This document shows, piece by piece, positions 34,816 through 44,016 of a stretch of DNA of 64,000 bases. The notes under the pieces were generated by a model. That model ran no database searches and had not been told where the DNA came from. It saw only the letters and a list, made by a program, of their open reading frames with translations. The DNA lies in the NCBI GenBank assembly GCA_963767835.1, contig CAVYFY010000018.1, positions 1 to 64,000 of the forward strand, given 5' to 3'. Within the stretch, counting starts at the first letter, position 1; each line of letters begins with the position of its first letter. Both the position numbers and the translations under genes were made by a program. The DNA is from SIAQ01 sp963767835 (GTDB lineage: Bacteria > Planctomycetota > Planctomycetia > Gemmatales > Gemmataceae).

Positions 34816-36671
34816 ATGGCGGCGCACGTAAAGCCTGCCGTGCCGCCGCAGGCCAAGGCCGAGGACATTGACGCGGCCACGATTCGCTTCGCGGGAGATG
34901 TGGGCGACGGCGTGCAGGGGATCGGCGCGCAGTTCACGGCCGCCTCGACAGCCCACGGCAACGCCGTCTGCACGCTGCCCGATCCGCCGGCTGAAATCCG
35001 CGCGCCGACCGGGGCCCTGGCTGGCGTGTCCGCCTTCCAGGTTCACTTCAGCAAACACGCCATCCACACGCCGGGCGATCGCCTGAATGCTCTGGTCGCC
35101 ATGAATCCGGCCGCCCTCAAAGCTCACTTGCATGATCTGGAACCGGGCGGCGTCTTGATCGTCAATGCCGATGCGTTCACGACGCCCGATTGGGAACAGG
35201 CGGGTTACCAGGTCAATCCGCTTGAGGATGGCTCGCTGGCACGCTATCGGTTGCAGGCGGTCCGGATGGATCGGCTCAATCGCGAGGCGGTCGCCAATGT
35301 GAATCTGATCCCGCGCGAGGCCGCGCGTTGCAAGAACTTCTTCGCGCTTGGCCTGGCGTGCTGGCTTTACCAGCGCCCGCTGGAGCCGACGCTGCGCTGG
35401 ATTCGCGAGACCTATGCGAAGAACCCGGCCATGATCGAAGCGAACACGCGGACCCTGAAGGCGGGATATTTCTACGATGATGCCGGCTTGATGCCGGTTT
35501 ACCGCGTCGTCAAGGCGCCGACGTCGGCTGGCCGTTATCGCCATCTCAACGGCATTGATGCGCTGGCGCTGGGGATTTTGGCGGCGGCGCGGCAGGCGCA
35601 ATTGCCGCTGGTATTCGCCGGCTTCCCGGCCGCGCCCGCCGCCGATCTGCTCCATCGGCTCTGCGAGTGGAAGCAGCCCGGGGCGAAAATCATCCAGGCC
35701 GAGGACGATTTGGCCGCCATCAATCTCGTCATCGGGGCGGCGTTCGGCGGCGCTCTGGGCGTGACGGCGACCAACGGCCAGGGACTCGCGCTGCAAGCCG
35801 AATCGCTCGGGCTCGCCGTCATCAGCGAATTGCCCTGCGTCGTCATCGACGTGCAGCGTGCCGGCCCCAGCACGGGCATGCCGAGCAAGGTCGAACAGGG
35901 CGATCTTTTGCAGGCAATCCATGGCCGCAACGGCGAATGTCCACTGATTGTGCTGGCGATGGCGACGCCGGCGGACGGCTTCGCAATCATGCTCGAAGCG
36001 ACTCGGTTAGCGATTCGCCATATGACGCCGGTGATCGTGCTGGCGGACGCTTATCTCGCCCGGGCCGCCGAGGTATGGCGCGTGCCGACTCTACAGGAAT
36101 TGCCTTCGATCGAAGTGCGTCGGCCCGAGCAGAACGGCGCCGGCTTCTTGCCGTTCGGCGCGATGAGAACCTGGCGCGTCCGTGGGCGACTCCAGGAACG
36201 CCCGGACTGGAGCATCGGCTCGGCGGCCTGGAGAAAGAAGACCGCACGGGCAACGTCAGCTACGATCCGCTCAACCATGCGAAGATGGTGCGCCTGCGTG
36301 CCGAGAAGATCGCCCTCGTGGCCGAGACGATACCGCCGATGAGCGTGGAAGGGCCGCCGCGCGGCGAGTTGCTGGTGCTGGGCTGGGGAAGCACCTATGG
36401 CGCGATTCGCGCCGCCGCCGAGCACTGCCGCGGCAAGGGGTTCAACGTTGCGAATGCCCAGCTGTGCTATTTGCATCCCCTGCCGGCAAATGTCGGCGCC
36501 GTGCTGGAAAGTTATCGCAAAATTCTGCTGCCCGAACTGAACGCCGGCCAACTCGCCCAGATGTTGCGCTCGGCGTTCCCGGTCGAGATCGTCAGCCTGA
36601 GCAAGGTGCAGGGCGAGCCGTTCCAGGTTGGCGAGATCGAGAGCAAGATTCAGGAGTTGGTCTCCGTTTAG
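34816..36671 (+). CDS. korA: 2-oxoacid:ferredoxin oxidoreductase, alpha(gamma) subunit, frameshifted
   Basis: About 618 residues. The gamma-type domain opens TIRFAGDVGDGVQGIGAQF. The alpha domain has GRYRHLNGIDALALGI, AAFGGALGVTATNGQGLALQ and PCVVIDVQRAGPSTGMPSKV (EQGDL), the pyruvate/2-oxoglutarate ferredoxin oxidoreductase signature. The C-terminal RPWATPGTPGLEHRLGGLEK and DRTGNVSYDPLNHAKMV are in another frame. The break is near 36155-36170 (gcgcgatgagaacc), with one base missing or two extra. With korB it would form the CoA-dependent decarboxylase of 2-oxoglutarate or a similar oxoacid. An in-frame ATG at 34780 is an alternative start. Confidence 0.85.
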
Positions 36672-36675
36672 AATT

Positions 36676-36783
36676 GGCTGGGAAATAGCTTCCTGGTTTC
36701 GTAGTGCGGGCTTCAGCCCGCTTTCTGCCGAACACGGGCTGAAGTCCGCACTACGGAACACCGTCTTGAGAAGTTATTGTTCG
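36676..36783 (+). repeat. Dispersed ~107-bp element, copy 1
   Basis: The core gtagtgcgggcttcagcccg and its near-complement cgggctgaagtccgcactac form a large hairpin. Outer blocks (aatagcttcc, ggaacaccgtcttgagaag) are also conserved. The whole element recurs in opposite orientation at 54358-54464 with only a handful of differences. It starts 5 nt after the korA stop. Confidence 0.85.
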
Positions 36784-36839
36784 CGCGACGCTTGGTCCCA
36801 CGTCGTAGACGCGGGTGGACTGTACTTTCAGGATTCCGC

Positions 36840-37850
36840 ATGGCCACCGCCGCAATGCCCTTGTTGACGCCACATGATTTCACCTCCGACCGGGAGGTTC
36901 GCTGGTGCCCCGGGTGCGGCGATTTCTCGATCCTCGCGCAGCTCAAGAAAGTGCTGGCCGGGCTGGGTGTCCCACGCGAGAACCTCGTATTCGTCTCCGG
37001 GCTGGGATGCGCCGGCCGGCTGCCCTATTATCTCAACGCCTACGGCTTTCACGGCTCAAGCGGGCGGGCGGCAGCGCTGGCCACCGGCATCAAACTCGCC
37101 AATCCACTCGTGCAGGTCTGGGCCGTTCTCGGCGACGGCGATGCCCTGTCGGTCGGCGCCAATCATTTGATTCACGCCCTGCGCCGCAATGTCGATCTCA
37201 AAATTCTCCTCATCAACAACGAAGTGCTGGGACTTTCGAAGGGGCAGGCATCGCCGACGGCGCGCGTCGGCACGTCTACCAAGTCGAGCCCCGACGGGTC
37301 CGTCGATACGCCGCTGTGCCCACTATCACTCGCCCTGGCCGCGGAAGCAACCTTCGTGGCCCGGACGATCGATGTGGATGTCAACCATATGAGCGAGGTG
37401 CTCGAAAAAGCAGCCGCCCATCGCGGCGCCGCACTGGTCGAGATCTACCAGAACTGCAAGATCTTCAACGACGGCGTCTTCGATTACGCCACGGACGCCG
37501 CCATCAAGGCCGACACCGTCATCTATCTGGAGCACGGCCGGCCGCTCCTGTTCGGCAAAGACCGCAATCAGGGTCTGCGCCTGAACGGATTCGAACCGGA
37601 GATTGTCAAGCTCGGCCAGGGGATCACGATCGACGACATGATCATTCATGATGAGAAGGCGAGCGAGCCAACGCTGGCGTTTCTCTTGAGCCGATTGGTC
37701 GGCCCGCAATTCCCCGAATGCCTGGGCGTCTTCCGCAGCGTGTATCGGCCAACTCACGAGCAGCTTCTGGACGAATCCTTTCAAAAGGGCGCGGTTCCGC
37801 GTGACTTCGACGCGCTGCTCGCCGGTGACGAATCATGGGCGGTTGCGTAA
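36840..37850 (+). CDS. korB: 2-oxoacid:ferredoxin oxidoreductase, beta subunit
   Basis: About 336 residues from the ATG at 36840. The thiamine-diphosphate-binding subunit shows VRWCPGCGDFSILAQLKKVL, VSGLGCAGRLPYYLNAYGFH, then WAVLGDGDALSVGANHLIHA and INNEVLGLSKGQASPTA, which are the ThDP and Mg sites. The CPGCGD motif is typical of KorB. It partners with korA upstream, with a 107-bp repeat between them. The electron acceptor is ferredoxin by family. The specific oxoacid is not fixed by sequence. Confidence 0.9.
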   Translation: MATAAMPLLTPHDFTSDREVRWCPGCGDFSILAQLKKVLAGLGVPRENLVFVSGLGCAGRLPYYLNAYGFHGSSGRAAALATGIKLANPLVQVWAVLGDGDALSVGANHLIHALRRNVDLKILLINNEVLGLSKGQASPTARVGTSTKSSPDGSVDTPLCPLSLALAAEATFVARTIDVDVNHMSEVLEKAAAHRGAALVEIYQNCKIFNDGVFDYATDAAIKADTVIYLEHGRPLLFGKDRNQGLRLNGFEPEIVKLGQGITIDDMIIHDEKASEPTLAFLLSRLVGPQFPECLGVFRSVYRPTHEQLLDESFQKGAVPRDFDALLAGDESWAVA

Positions 37851-37877
37851 GAATACGTTGCCATCCTGGATGACGCC

Positions 37878-38393
37878 ATGATTTGTCCCTCCTGCTGCCA
37901 TACGAATCTGCCGGGCGACGATGTTTGCAAGCATTGCAAGCAGCCGCTCACGCCGTTCGATCTGCCGCAGCCAGACAATGCGGTTGAGCGCAGCGTCATG
38001 TGCGATCAGGTCAAGACGCTCAAGCAAAATCCGCCGGTGAAGATCGCCCAGTCGGCAACGGTCGGCGAGGCAATTGCTGTGATGGTCGCCGAGAATGTCG
38101 GCGCGATCTTAATCGTGGACAGCGACGGCTTCCTGGTGGGGATATTCAGCGAGCGCGATTTGCTCAAGAAAATCGTGGGCGAGCGTACGAATTACGCCAA
38201 TTTGCCGATCACCCAATTCATGACCCGCCGGCCCGAATGCGTCAAGACGACCGACACGCTCAACTTCGTTTTGCAAAAGATGGACGCCGGCGGCTATCGC
38301 CACGTCCCAGTGGTCCAGGACGGCAAGCCGGTCGGCATCATCTCAGCACGGGACATGCTGCGCTTTGTGACGCGCTTGTGCCGGGATACTTGA
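37878..38393 (+). CDS. CBS-domain pair protein with zinc-ribbon N-terminus
   Basis: A 171-residue protein. The start MICPSCCHTNLPGDDVCKHC is a four-Cys zinc ribbon. Two CBS domains follow (ATVGEAIAVMVAENVGAILI with GIFSERDLLKKIVG, and GGYRHVPVVQDGKPVGIISA). It begins 28 bp after the korB stop and is probably co-transcribed. It is a paralogue of the CBS protein upstream of korA. Confidence 0.85.
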   Translation: MICPSCCHTNLPGDDVCKHCKQPLTPFDLPQPDNAVERSVMCDQVKTLKQNPPVKIAQSATVGEAIAVMVAENVGAILIVDSDGFLVGIFSERDLLKKIVGERTNYANLPITQFMTRRPECVKTTDTLNFVLQKMDAGGYRHVPVVQDGKPVGIISARDMLRFVTRLCRDT

Positions 38394-38401
38394 CCCGCCG
38401 C

Positions 38402-38463
38402 GAATAATCGGCTCCCTCTGGCCGTCAAGAGGAGTGAGGAGAGGTCCGAGCCGCGGATTATTC
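38402..38463. terminator. Imperfect inverted repeat after the korAB cluster
   Basis: gaataatcggctc (38402-38414) pairs with gagccgcggattattc (38448-38463), with one bulge and a long loop. It is a weak terminator candidate, with no T-run. Confidence 0.35.
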
Positions 38464-38539
38464 ATCTCCCGTTCAGCGCCGCTTCCGCTATAATTGCTTG
38501 GATTGCCGGACATTCGCATGAACCCGCCCGTGATTTTCT

Positions 38540-39748
38540 ATGCACGCAACCTCGAACACCTCGATAACACCGCGACTGTTTCCGGCCCCGCCGATGCCGT
38601 TGCAGCCGTTTGATTTTCATACGCCGACGCGCGTGATGTTCGGGCCGGGAACGCTCGGGCGACTCGGTGAGGCAGCGCGTGACCTCGGGGCAACGCGGGT
38701 GTTGCTCGTGACCGACCCAGGGCTGGAGCAGGCAGGACATCCCCAGCGGGCCAAGCAATCGCTTTTGGACGCCGGCCTCGACGTCTTCGTCTTCGACGAC
38801 GTCGAAGAGAACCCGACCTCCAAGCACGTCGATGTCGGCGTTAACTATGCGAACTCTCTTCGCATCAACCTGATTGTTTCCGTCGGCGGCGGCAGCGCCA
38901 TGGACTGCGCCAAGGGCATCAACTTCTTGCTCACCAACGGCGGCGCCATGGCCGACTACAAGGGCTTCGGTAAGGCGAAAAAGCCGATGCTCCCCTCCAT
39001 CGGCATCCCGACGACCTCCGGCACCGGCAGCGAAGCGCAGTCCTACGCCCTGATCGCCGACGAAAAAACGCACCTCAAGATGGCCTGCGGCGATCGCAAG
39101 GCCGCCTTCGCCACCGCCATCCTCGATCCCGAGCTCACGGTCACCCAGCCGACCAAGGTCACCGCCCTCACCGGCATCGACGCGCTGTCGCACGCCGTCG
39201 AATCCTATGTGACCACGAAGCGCAACCCGGTTTCGCAGATGTTCGCCCGGGAGGCGTGGAAGCTGCTTGAAGTCAATCTCGAGAAAGTGCTGCACGAGCC
39301 TCGCGATCTGGAGGCCCGCGGCGCCATGCAGATCGGCGCCTTCCTGGCTGGCACCGCCATCGAGAACTCGATGCTCGGCGTTTGCCATGCCTGCGCCAAT
39401 CCGCTCACCGCGCATTACGGCATGACGCACGGCCTGGCGATCGGCGTGATGCTGCCGCACGTCATCCATTTCAACGCGGGCACGGTGCCGGAGCTTTACG
39501 AGGACTTGATCGAAGAAGCGGGCCTGCAAAACGGCCACGTCGGCGGCGCCGCCCAGACGCTGGCGCTGCGCGTCGCCCGCCTGATGAAGCTGGCCGGCCT
39601 GCCGACGACGCTGTCGGCGTGCGGCGTCAGCCCCGGCATCTTGCCGCTATTGTCGGAGGAGGCGGCGCAGCAATGGACCGCGCGCTTCAATCCGCGCCCG
39701 GTCACGGAGAGGGAGATCCTGGACCTCTATCATGTGGCCCTCTCCTGA
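38540..39748 (+). CDS. Iron-containing alcohol dehydrogenase
   Basis: About 402 residues (an ATG at 38594 is an alternative start). The family order is clear: DFHTPTRVMFGPGTLGRLGE, VSVGGGSAMDCAKGINFLLT, GIPTTSGTGSEAQSYALI and DALSHAVESYVTTKRNP. The metal-binding HACANPLTAHYGMTHGLAIG is also present. Group III Fe-dependent dehydrogenases interconvert alcohols and aldehydes with NAD(P). Being downstream of korAB may be coincidental. The substrate is unknown. Confidence 0.85.
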   Translation: MHATSNTSITPRLFPAPPMPLQPFDFHTPTRVMFGPGTLGRLGEAARDLGATRVLLVTDPGLEQAGHPQRAKQSLLDAGLDVFVFDDVEENPTSKHVDVGVNYANSLRINLIVSVGGGSAMDCAKGINFLLTNGGAMADYKGFGKAKKPMLPSIGIPTTSGTGSEAQSYALIADEKTHLKMACGDRKAAFATAILDPELTVTQPTKVTALTGIDALSHAVESYVTTKRNPVSQMFAREAWKLLEVNLEKVLHEPRDLEARGAMQIGAFLAGTAIENSMLGVCHACANPLTAHYGMTHGLAIGVMLPHVIHFNAGTVPELYEDLIEEAGLQNGHVGGAAQTLALRVARLMKLAGLPTTLSACGVSPGILPLLSEEAAQQWTARFNPRPVTEREILDLYHVALS

Positions 39749-39759
39749 CGGAAATCGAA

Positions 39760-42654
39760 TCACTCTTTCGGATTGACCTTCGCTTCACGCTCGATGGCAT
39801 CGATCAACTCCAGCGGCGGCGGCGCGTGGACGCCCCTGAGTGATTCATTGCCAGCGTCGCTTTCGATGATGCGAGTGGCAGCGCCGCTGGATCTCGCTTT
39901 GCTCATTTCCTTGAACGCCTTTTTGGCCGCGTCGGCGTTGAGTTGGCGGACCTGGGCATCGTAGGATTCCTGGTTTTTCAGGTAACGCTGCCAGTCGGCC
40001 TCGGTCATGCCGGCTTTCTTCAGGAGGTCCGGCGTCAGGCGCTTTTTCCAGTCGTCGAGCTGCATCTGACCGATGCGGGCGGCGAATTCGCGGTTAGCGG
40101 CAGCGGCCTTGATGTCGTCGCCGATGCCCTGCGAGATCCCCGGCTTGCTGCCAAAGGGATTGAGCATTTTTTCCTTTTCGCCGGTCTTCGGATCGCGGCC
40201 GTTCTTGGCGAGCGCATCTTTAGCGATGTCACGCTTGCGCGAATCGTCGGCACTCTTGCTGATCGCTATCAATGCTTGGACGGCTTCAGCGCCGGCTTGA
40301 TCGTCGCGCGGCAGATTCTGGATGTGCCTGGCGATGTCGTCCCACGACGGTTCCTTGGGTGCGGGCTTTTGCTCATCGCCACGCGCTTGTCCGGCACTGG
40401 CTTGATCGGTCGGCCGTTCCTTGGATTCGCCGCCGGCATCATTCATCTTGCCCGCCTTGGCTTGGCCGTTGGGGGGCGGCATCGGATTGGCTGCGGTTTG
40501 CTGATCTTTGTTGGGAGGCTCGGGGCCGTTCTGCTCGATTCCCTTGGCGGCGCCCTTCCCTGGGTCTTTCTTGTCCCCTTTGTCCTTTTTCGGTTGTGGC
40601 GACCCGTCACCGCGCGATTCGCCGTTGCCCTGCCCTTTCCCCTGATCCTTCTTGGCGCCGGCGTCATCGGGGGGCGTCATCGGCGGCGATTTCGGCTGCG
40701 GGCCGTCACCGGGATTCTGCGGGCCGTCCTTTTTCTCGGCGTTTTGCTGGTCCGCTCCCTTGCCCTCGCCGCGTCCCTTGTTTTGCTGCTCTTTTTTCTT
40801 GGCGTCATTAAGCTTCTGGTTGGTGTCGCTTTGTTCTTTTTGAATCTGATCAAGCGACTTCTGCGAATTCGACGAACCGGAGTTGCCCCCTTTGGGATCG
40901 GAGTTCTTTTTCGTCAGGTCTTGATCTTGCCGCTGTTCGAACTTCTTTTTCTCTTTCGTTGCCTGATCGCGCTTGGCTAACTCGCGGGAAGAATCCGGTG
41001 ATTTGGGGAGCAGCGCAATTTTGTACCGCGGGCTTCGGCCAACATTGCCGGCCGCGTTCGGATAATCAGCCCCGTCGGTCGCTTCGACCCAGTACTCGAT
41101 GACCGTGCCGGGCCGAAGCAAGAAATTCACCCCCTTCTCGTCCTTGAATTGATCGAGGGCAACGAAATCCTGATAGGCGATTTCGAGCGGATAGCTTCCA
41201 TCCGGAAGCTGAAACGACACGCCGGGCCGAAAGGGCTGGGGCGACAGCGCGATCGCCTGGTCCGGCCCGTCGGCGCTGCGAAAATAAAGCGTCATGCCCT
41301 TGACGCCGAGCGGGCTGATGGCGTTGCCAGCGAGCGTGAGCGTGCCATTCACCGGCAAGGCCACGTCGGCGCCCGGTTGCGTCAGCAGAACCTTGGGAGC
41401 ATCGTCCTCGGTGATGAGGATCGGATAGGCGTCGCGGTCGGCGTTGTCTTCGCCGTCGGGCGTCGAGAAGGCAATGCGAAAATGGCCGGGCTGGTCCAGC
41501 ACGAACCGGCAGACAAATGCCGCGGAATCGTCCGGCAAAATGCGGATCGGCAATTCCTTCTTGCCCGATTTGCTGACGATCTCCACGCTTGCCGTCTTCA
41601 CGGGACGGCTGGCGTGGATGGTCAACTCGACCTCGCTGCCGATTGGGCCGTGGATGATCGGCGTGGTCCCCCTGTGGTCCGGGAAGACGCTGGTCGCGTC
41701 CTTGAGCTTGCGGAATGGGCGGTGTTCGTACCTGATCACGAATTGCCGCACATGGGCGGCCGGGCGCGTGTGGACTTGATAGATCGGCGTCTCGGCGTCA
41801 CCGGCGGTGATCTTATAGGCGATTCCGGCGCGCAGCTGGGCCGGCAGTAGCTGAGCGGACCAGACGCCCATGCCGTCGGCTTGCAAAGGCAGGGCCAGAA
41901 AATCATCGTCGGCATTCCAGCGGTAATGCAGCGTCGGCCTCGCCTTGCCGGTCGGAACTCGGCCTTCGAGCTTGACCGCGAAAGTCACGGATTGTGCCGG
42001 GCCAACCTCGGCGTCGCCGCCTTCCGGCGCAAGCAGCCTGATCTGCGTCTGCGCCGCCGGTGGCGACGCGTAGAACGGCAGAAACGCCCGCAGCATCGAC
42101 GACAGGAACGCCGACGGGCCGAGCAGGAGCAAAATCAAAAGCCCCAGTGCTGGCGCGCCAAGGGTGCCGAGCAGAATCCGATTCTTGCGCTTCGGCGCCG
42201 TCCTTTCCGCATCGAACTCCTCGAATTGCTCGACCGCGACGGCGCTCAGGTTTTTCTGGAATGCCGAGGGGAGCCCTTGCTCGTGCAGATCGAGCCAGTT
42301 GATCAGGCAATTCTTGGCGCCGGGAACGCTTTGCTCGATCTGGTGAGCGACAAAATACGGGCTGACGCGGCGCAACCCGCAGCGGACCGTTTGCACTACG
42401 AGAAATCCGAAGCCGAGCAGAAAGGCGGCGTAGGCGGCCCAGCGCGTGGCTTGCACCGTGGTCGCTGTCGAGGCACCGGCGAACCAATCGAAACAGCCGA
42501 TGAAAAGGGCGTAGGTGACAATTGTTAACGCAAGGACCAGCAGATGGGTGATGACATCGACGCGCTTGATGCGCGCGCACAGTTCCGCGAACTTGCGCTG
42601 CAGATGGACTTCGGATTTGGAGAGGGATTTCCGCGTTGCCAGGTCGGTCGCCAT
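39760..42654 (-). CDS. Large DUF4175-like membrane protein
   Basis: About 964 residues from the ATG at 42654 (GGGAG 8 nt upstream). Two hydrophobic helices near residues 40-95 and one near 155-175 are followed by a beta-rich periplasmic part (YEHRPFRKLKDATSVFPDHR, SRPVKTASVEIVSKSGK). A long Lys/Gln/Asp/Pro low-complexity tail (about 580-780) follows, then a final helical part. The layout resembles DUF4175-type proteins that planctomycetes carry near MoxR/DUF58 gene sets. The tail is probably disordered. The function is unknown. It is convergent with the alcohol dehydrogenase, 11 bp apart. Confidence 0.65.
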   Translation of the reverse strand: MATDLATRKSLSKSEVHLQRKFAELCARIKRVDVITHLLVLALTIVTYALFIGCFDWFAGASTATTVQATRWAAYAAFLLGFGFLVVQTVRCGLRRVSPYFVAHQIEQSVPGAKNCLINWLDLHEQGLPSAFQKNLSAVAVEQFEEFDAERTAPKRKNRILLGTLGAPALGLLILLLLGPSAFLSSMLRAFLPFYASPPAAQTQIRLLAPEGGDAEVGPAQSVTFAVKLEGRVPTGKARPTLHYRWNADDDFLALPLQADGMGVWSAQLLPAQLRAGIAYKITAGDAETPIYQVHTRPAAHVRQFVIRYEHRPFRKLKDATSVFPDHRGTTPIIHGPIGSEVELTIHASRPVKTASVEIVSKSGKKELPIRILPDDSAAFVCRFVLDQPGHFRIAFSTPDGEDNADRDAYPILITEDDAPKVLLTQPGADVALPVNGTLTLAGNAISPLGVKGMTLYFRSADGPDQAIALSPQPFRPGVSFQLPDGSYPLEIAYQDFVALDQFKDEKGVNFLLRPGTVIEYWVEATDGADYPNAAGNVGRSPRYKIALLPKSPDSSRELAKRDQATKEKKKFEQRQDQDLTKKNSDPKGGNSGSSNSQKSLDQIQKEQSDTNQKLNDAKKKEQQNKGRGEGKGADQQNAEKKDGPQNPGDGPQPKSPPMTPPDDAGAKKDQGKGQGNGESRGDGSPQPKKDKGDKKDPGKGAAKGIEQNGPEPPNKDQQTAANPMPPPNGQAKAGKMNDAGGESKERPTDQASAGQARGDEQKPAPKEPSWDDIARHIQNLPRDDQAGAEAVQALIAISKSADDSRKRDIAKDALAKNGRDPKTGEKEKMLNPFGSKPGISQGIGDDIKAAAANREFAARIGQMQLDDWKKRLTPDLLKKAGMTEADWQRYLKNQESYDAQVRQLNADAAKKAFKEMSKARSSGAATRIIESDAGNESLRGVHAPPPLELIDAIEREAKVNPKE

Positions 42655-42790
42655 GCCGATTGCTCCCGAGCGCACCTTCTTCGCCGGAATTCATTGTACC
42701 ATGCCGGGGCGGAGAATAATAGAGTGTCAGTGGTCCGTGGTTCGTCGTCAGTGGCAAAAAAGCACACTACGGACCGAATGGAGGTAAGCC

Positions 42791-43219
42791 ATGGCCGACC
42801 TGACGCGCATCAGCATTTCGCTTGAGGAAAACCTGCTCGAGAGCTTTGATAAGCTCATTGCGGCCAAGGGATATGCCACGCGCTCCGAGGCGATCCGCGA
42901 TCTGATCCGCGATCTGTTGATCCGGCAGGACGCCCGCAACAAGCAAGGCGAGCAGGTTGCCGTCGTCACCATGGTGTACGATCACCATGCCCGCGAGCTG
43001 TCGGCCAAATTGATCGACAAGCAGCACCACCACCACGATCTGGTCGTCTCGACCCTGCATGTGCATTTGGGGGAACGGCATTGCCTGGAAGTGTCGGTGT
43101 TGCGCGGTCCCGGGCACGAAGTGATCCACCTGGGGGATGAATTGCTCGCCACCAAGGGAGTGCTGCACGGCGACATCACATTCACGAGCGGGGAAGGGGC
43201 GCTGAATAAGATGCGCTGA
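42791..43219 (+). CDS. nikR: NikR nickel-responsive regulator
   Basis: A 142-residue protein. The ribbon-helix-helix N-terminus is TRISISLEENLLESFDKLIA with GYATRSEAIRDLIRDLL. The ACT-like metal domain has VYDHHARELSAKL, HHHHDLVVSTLHVHLGERHC and LEVSVLRGPGHEV, giving the His/Cys ligands typical of NikR. It has a good GGAGG upstream. No nickel transporter or nickel enzyme lies in this window, so its target is elsewhere. Confidence 0.9.
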   Translation: MADLTRISISLEENLLESFDKLIAAKGYATRSEAIRDLIRDLLIRQDARNKQGEQVAVVTMVYDHHARELSAKLIDKQHHHHDLVVSTLHVHLGERHCLEVSVLRGPGHEVIHLGDELLATKGVLHGDITFTSGEGALNKMR

Positions 43220-43548
43220 GACTAGCGCAAAAAAGACAGCGGCGTTGCGACCATGCAGCGCCGCTGCTCCTCAGGATGTGGTCAACTCAAACTCCGCTTT
43301 TTCGGCAAGGGTGAGTAGGCGTCCTGCCTCGCTGTTTTGGGTCGGACCACCCCTTGGCAACATCTCTTCTATCGGCGACTTACCCGATAAATCTTCAACG
43401 AAAAGGGACGTGGGCTCCGGCCGCCGGAGGCCCCTCCGATTCGTTACAATTCCTCCAGCTAGCCAACTTTCCTTTGACTTCGTGTCCGCCGCTGCGAACA
43501 ATGGTGATGGATCAAGTTGAACTCAGGCCGATCGCCCGAGGTTCCGCC
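43220..43548. other. Gene-free gap, 329 bp
   Basis: No gene, promoter or RNA is recognisable. A short imperfect stem (agcggcg...gcgccgct near 43239-43266) follows nikR and could be a weak terminator. Confidence 0.4.
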
Positions 43549-44005
43549 ATGAAATCACTTCTCAGAACCGCTTCCTGTAGCGCCGTTGTGCTTGGATTGG
43601 TCACCCTTGGCACCGCCGATGTTCAGGCGCAGGTCCGCGTCCCCAGGGCGACCCCGAATCAGGCTGTCTCCCCGAGCACCGGCGCGGGCATCGCACCCAA
43701 TATCGGCCTCGGCGGCGCTGCCGGCTATCGCTCGGCCACCACGCGCACCATGCGACAGGGCATGACCGTCCGGGCGCGAATTACGGAAACTTCAACGGCC
43801 TAAACTATGGCGCGGGACCGTTCGGCGCTATCCAGGGATGTACGGCGGCGCTTATCCAGGGATGTACGGCGGCGCTTATCCAGGGATGTACGGCGGCGCT
43901 TATCCAGGGATGTACGGCGGCGCTTATCCAGGGATGTACGGCGGCATGTATCCAGGGATGTATGGCGGCGTTCCCGGCATGTTCGGTAATCCGTACGGAT
44001 ACTGA
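43549..44005 (+). CDS. Small secreted Gly/Tyr/Met/Pro repeat protein, two frameshifts
   Basis: The ATG at 43549 gives MKSLLRTASCSAVVLGLVTL and a signal peptide ending VQAQ. The middle (GLGGAAGYRSATTRTMRQG) leads into GANYGNFNGLNYGAGPFGA in a different frame. The tail, in a third frame, is a GAYPGMYG 8-residue repeat ending GNPYGY. The breaks are near 43770 and at 43829 (one T missing in the first repeat unit, gctatcc versus gcttatcc). It is related in style, not in sequence, to the Met-Gly proteins. It is convergent with pfk, 11 bp apart. Confidence 0.7.
43824..43967 (+). repeat. 24-bp coding tandem repeat, about six units
   Basis: The unit ggcgcttatccagggatgta plus cggc encodes GAYPGMYG. 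Units start at 43824 (23 bp, one T short), 43847, 43871, 43895, 43919 and a variant at 43943. Four of the 24-mers look identical. Confidence 0.9.
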
Positions 44006-44016
44006 CAGGGAGCCGC

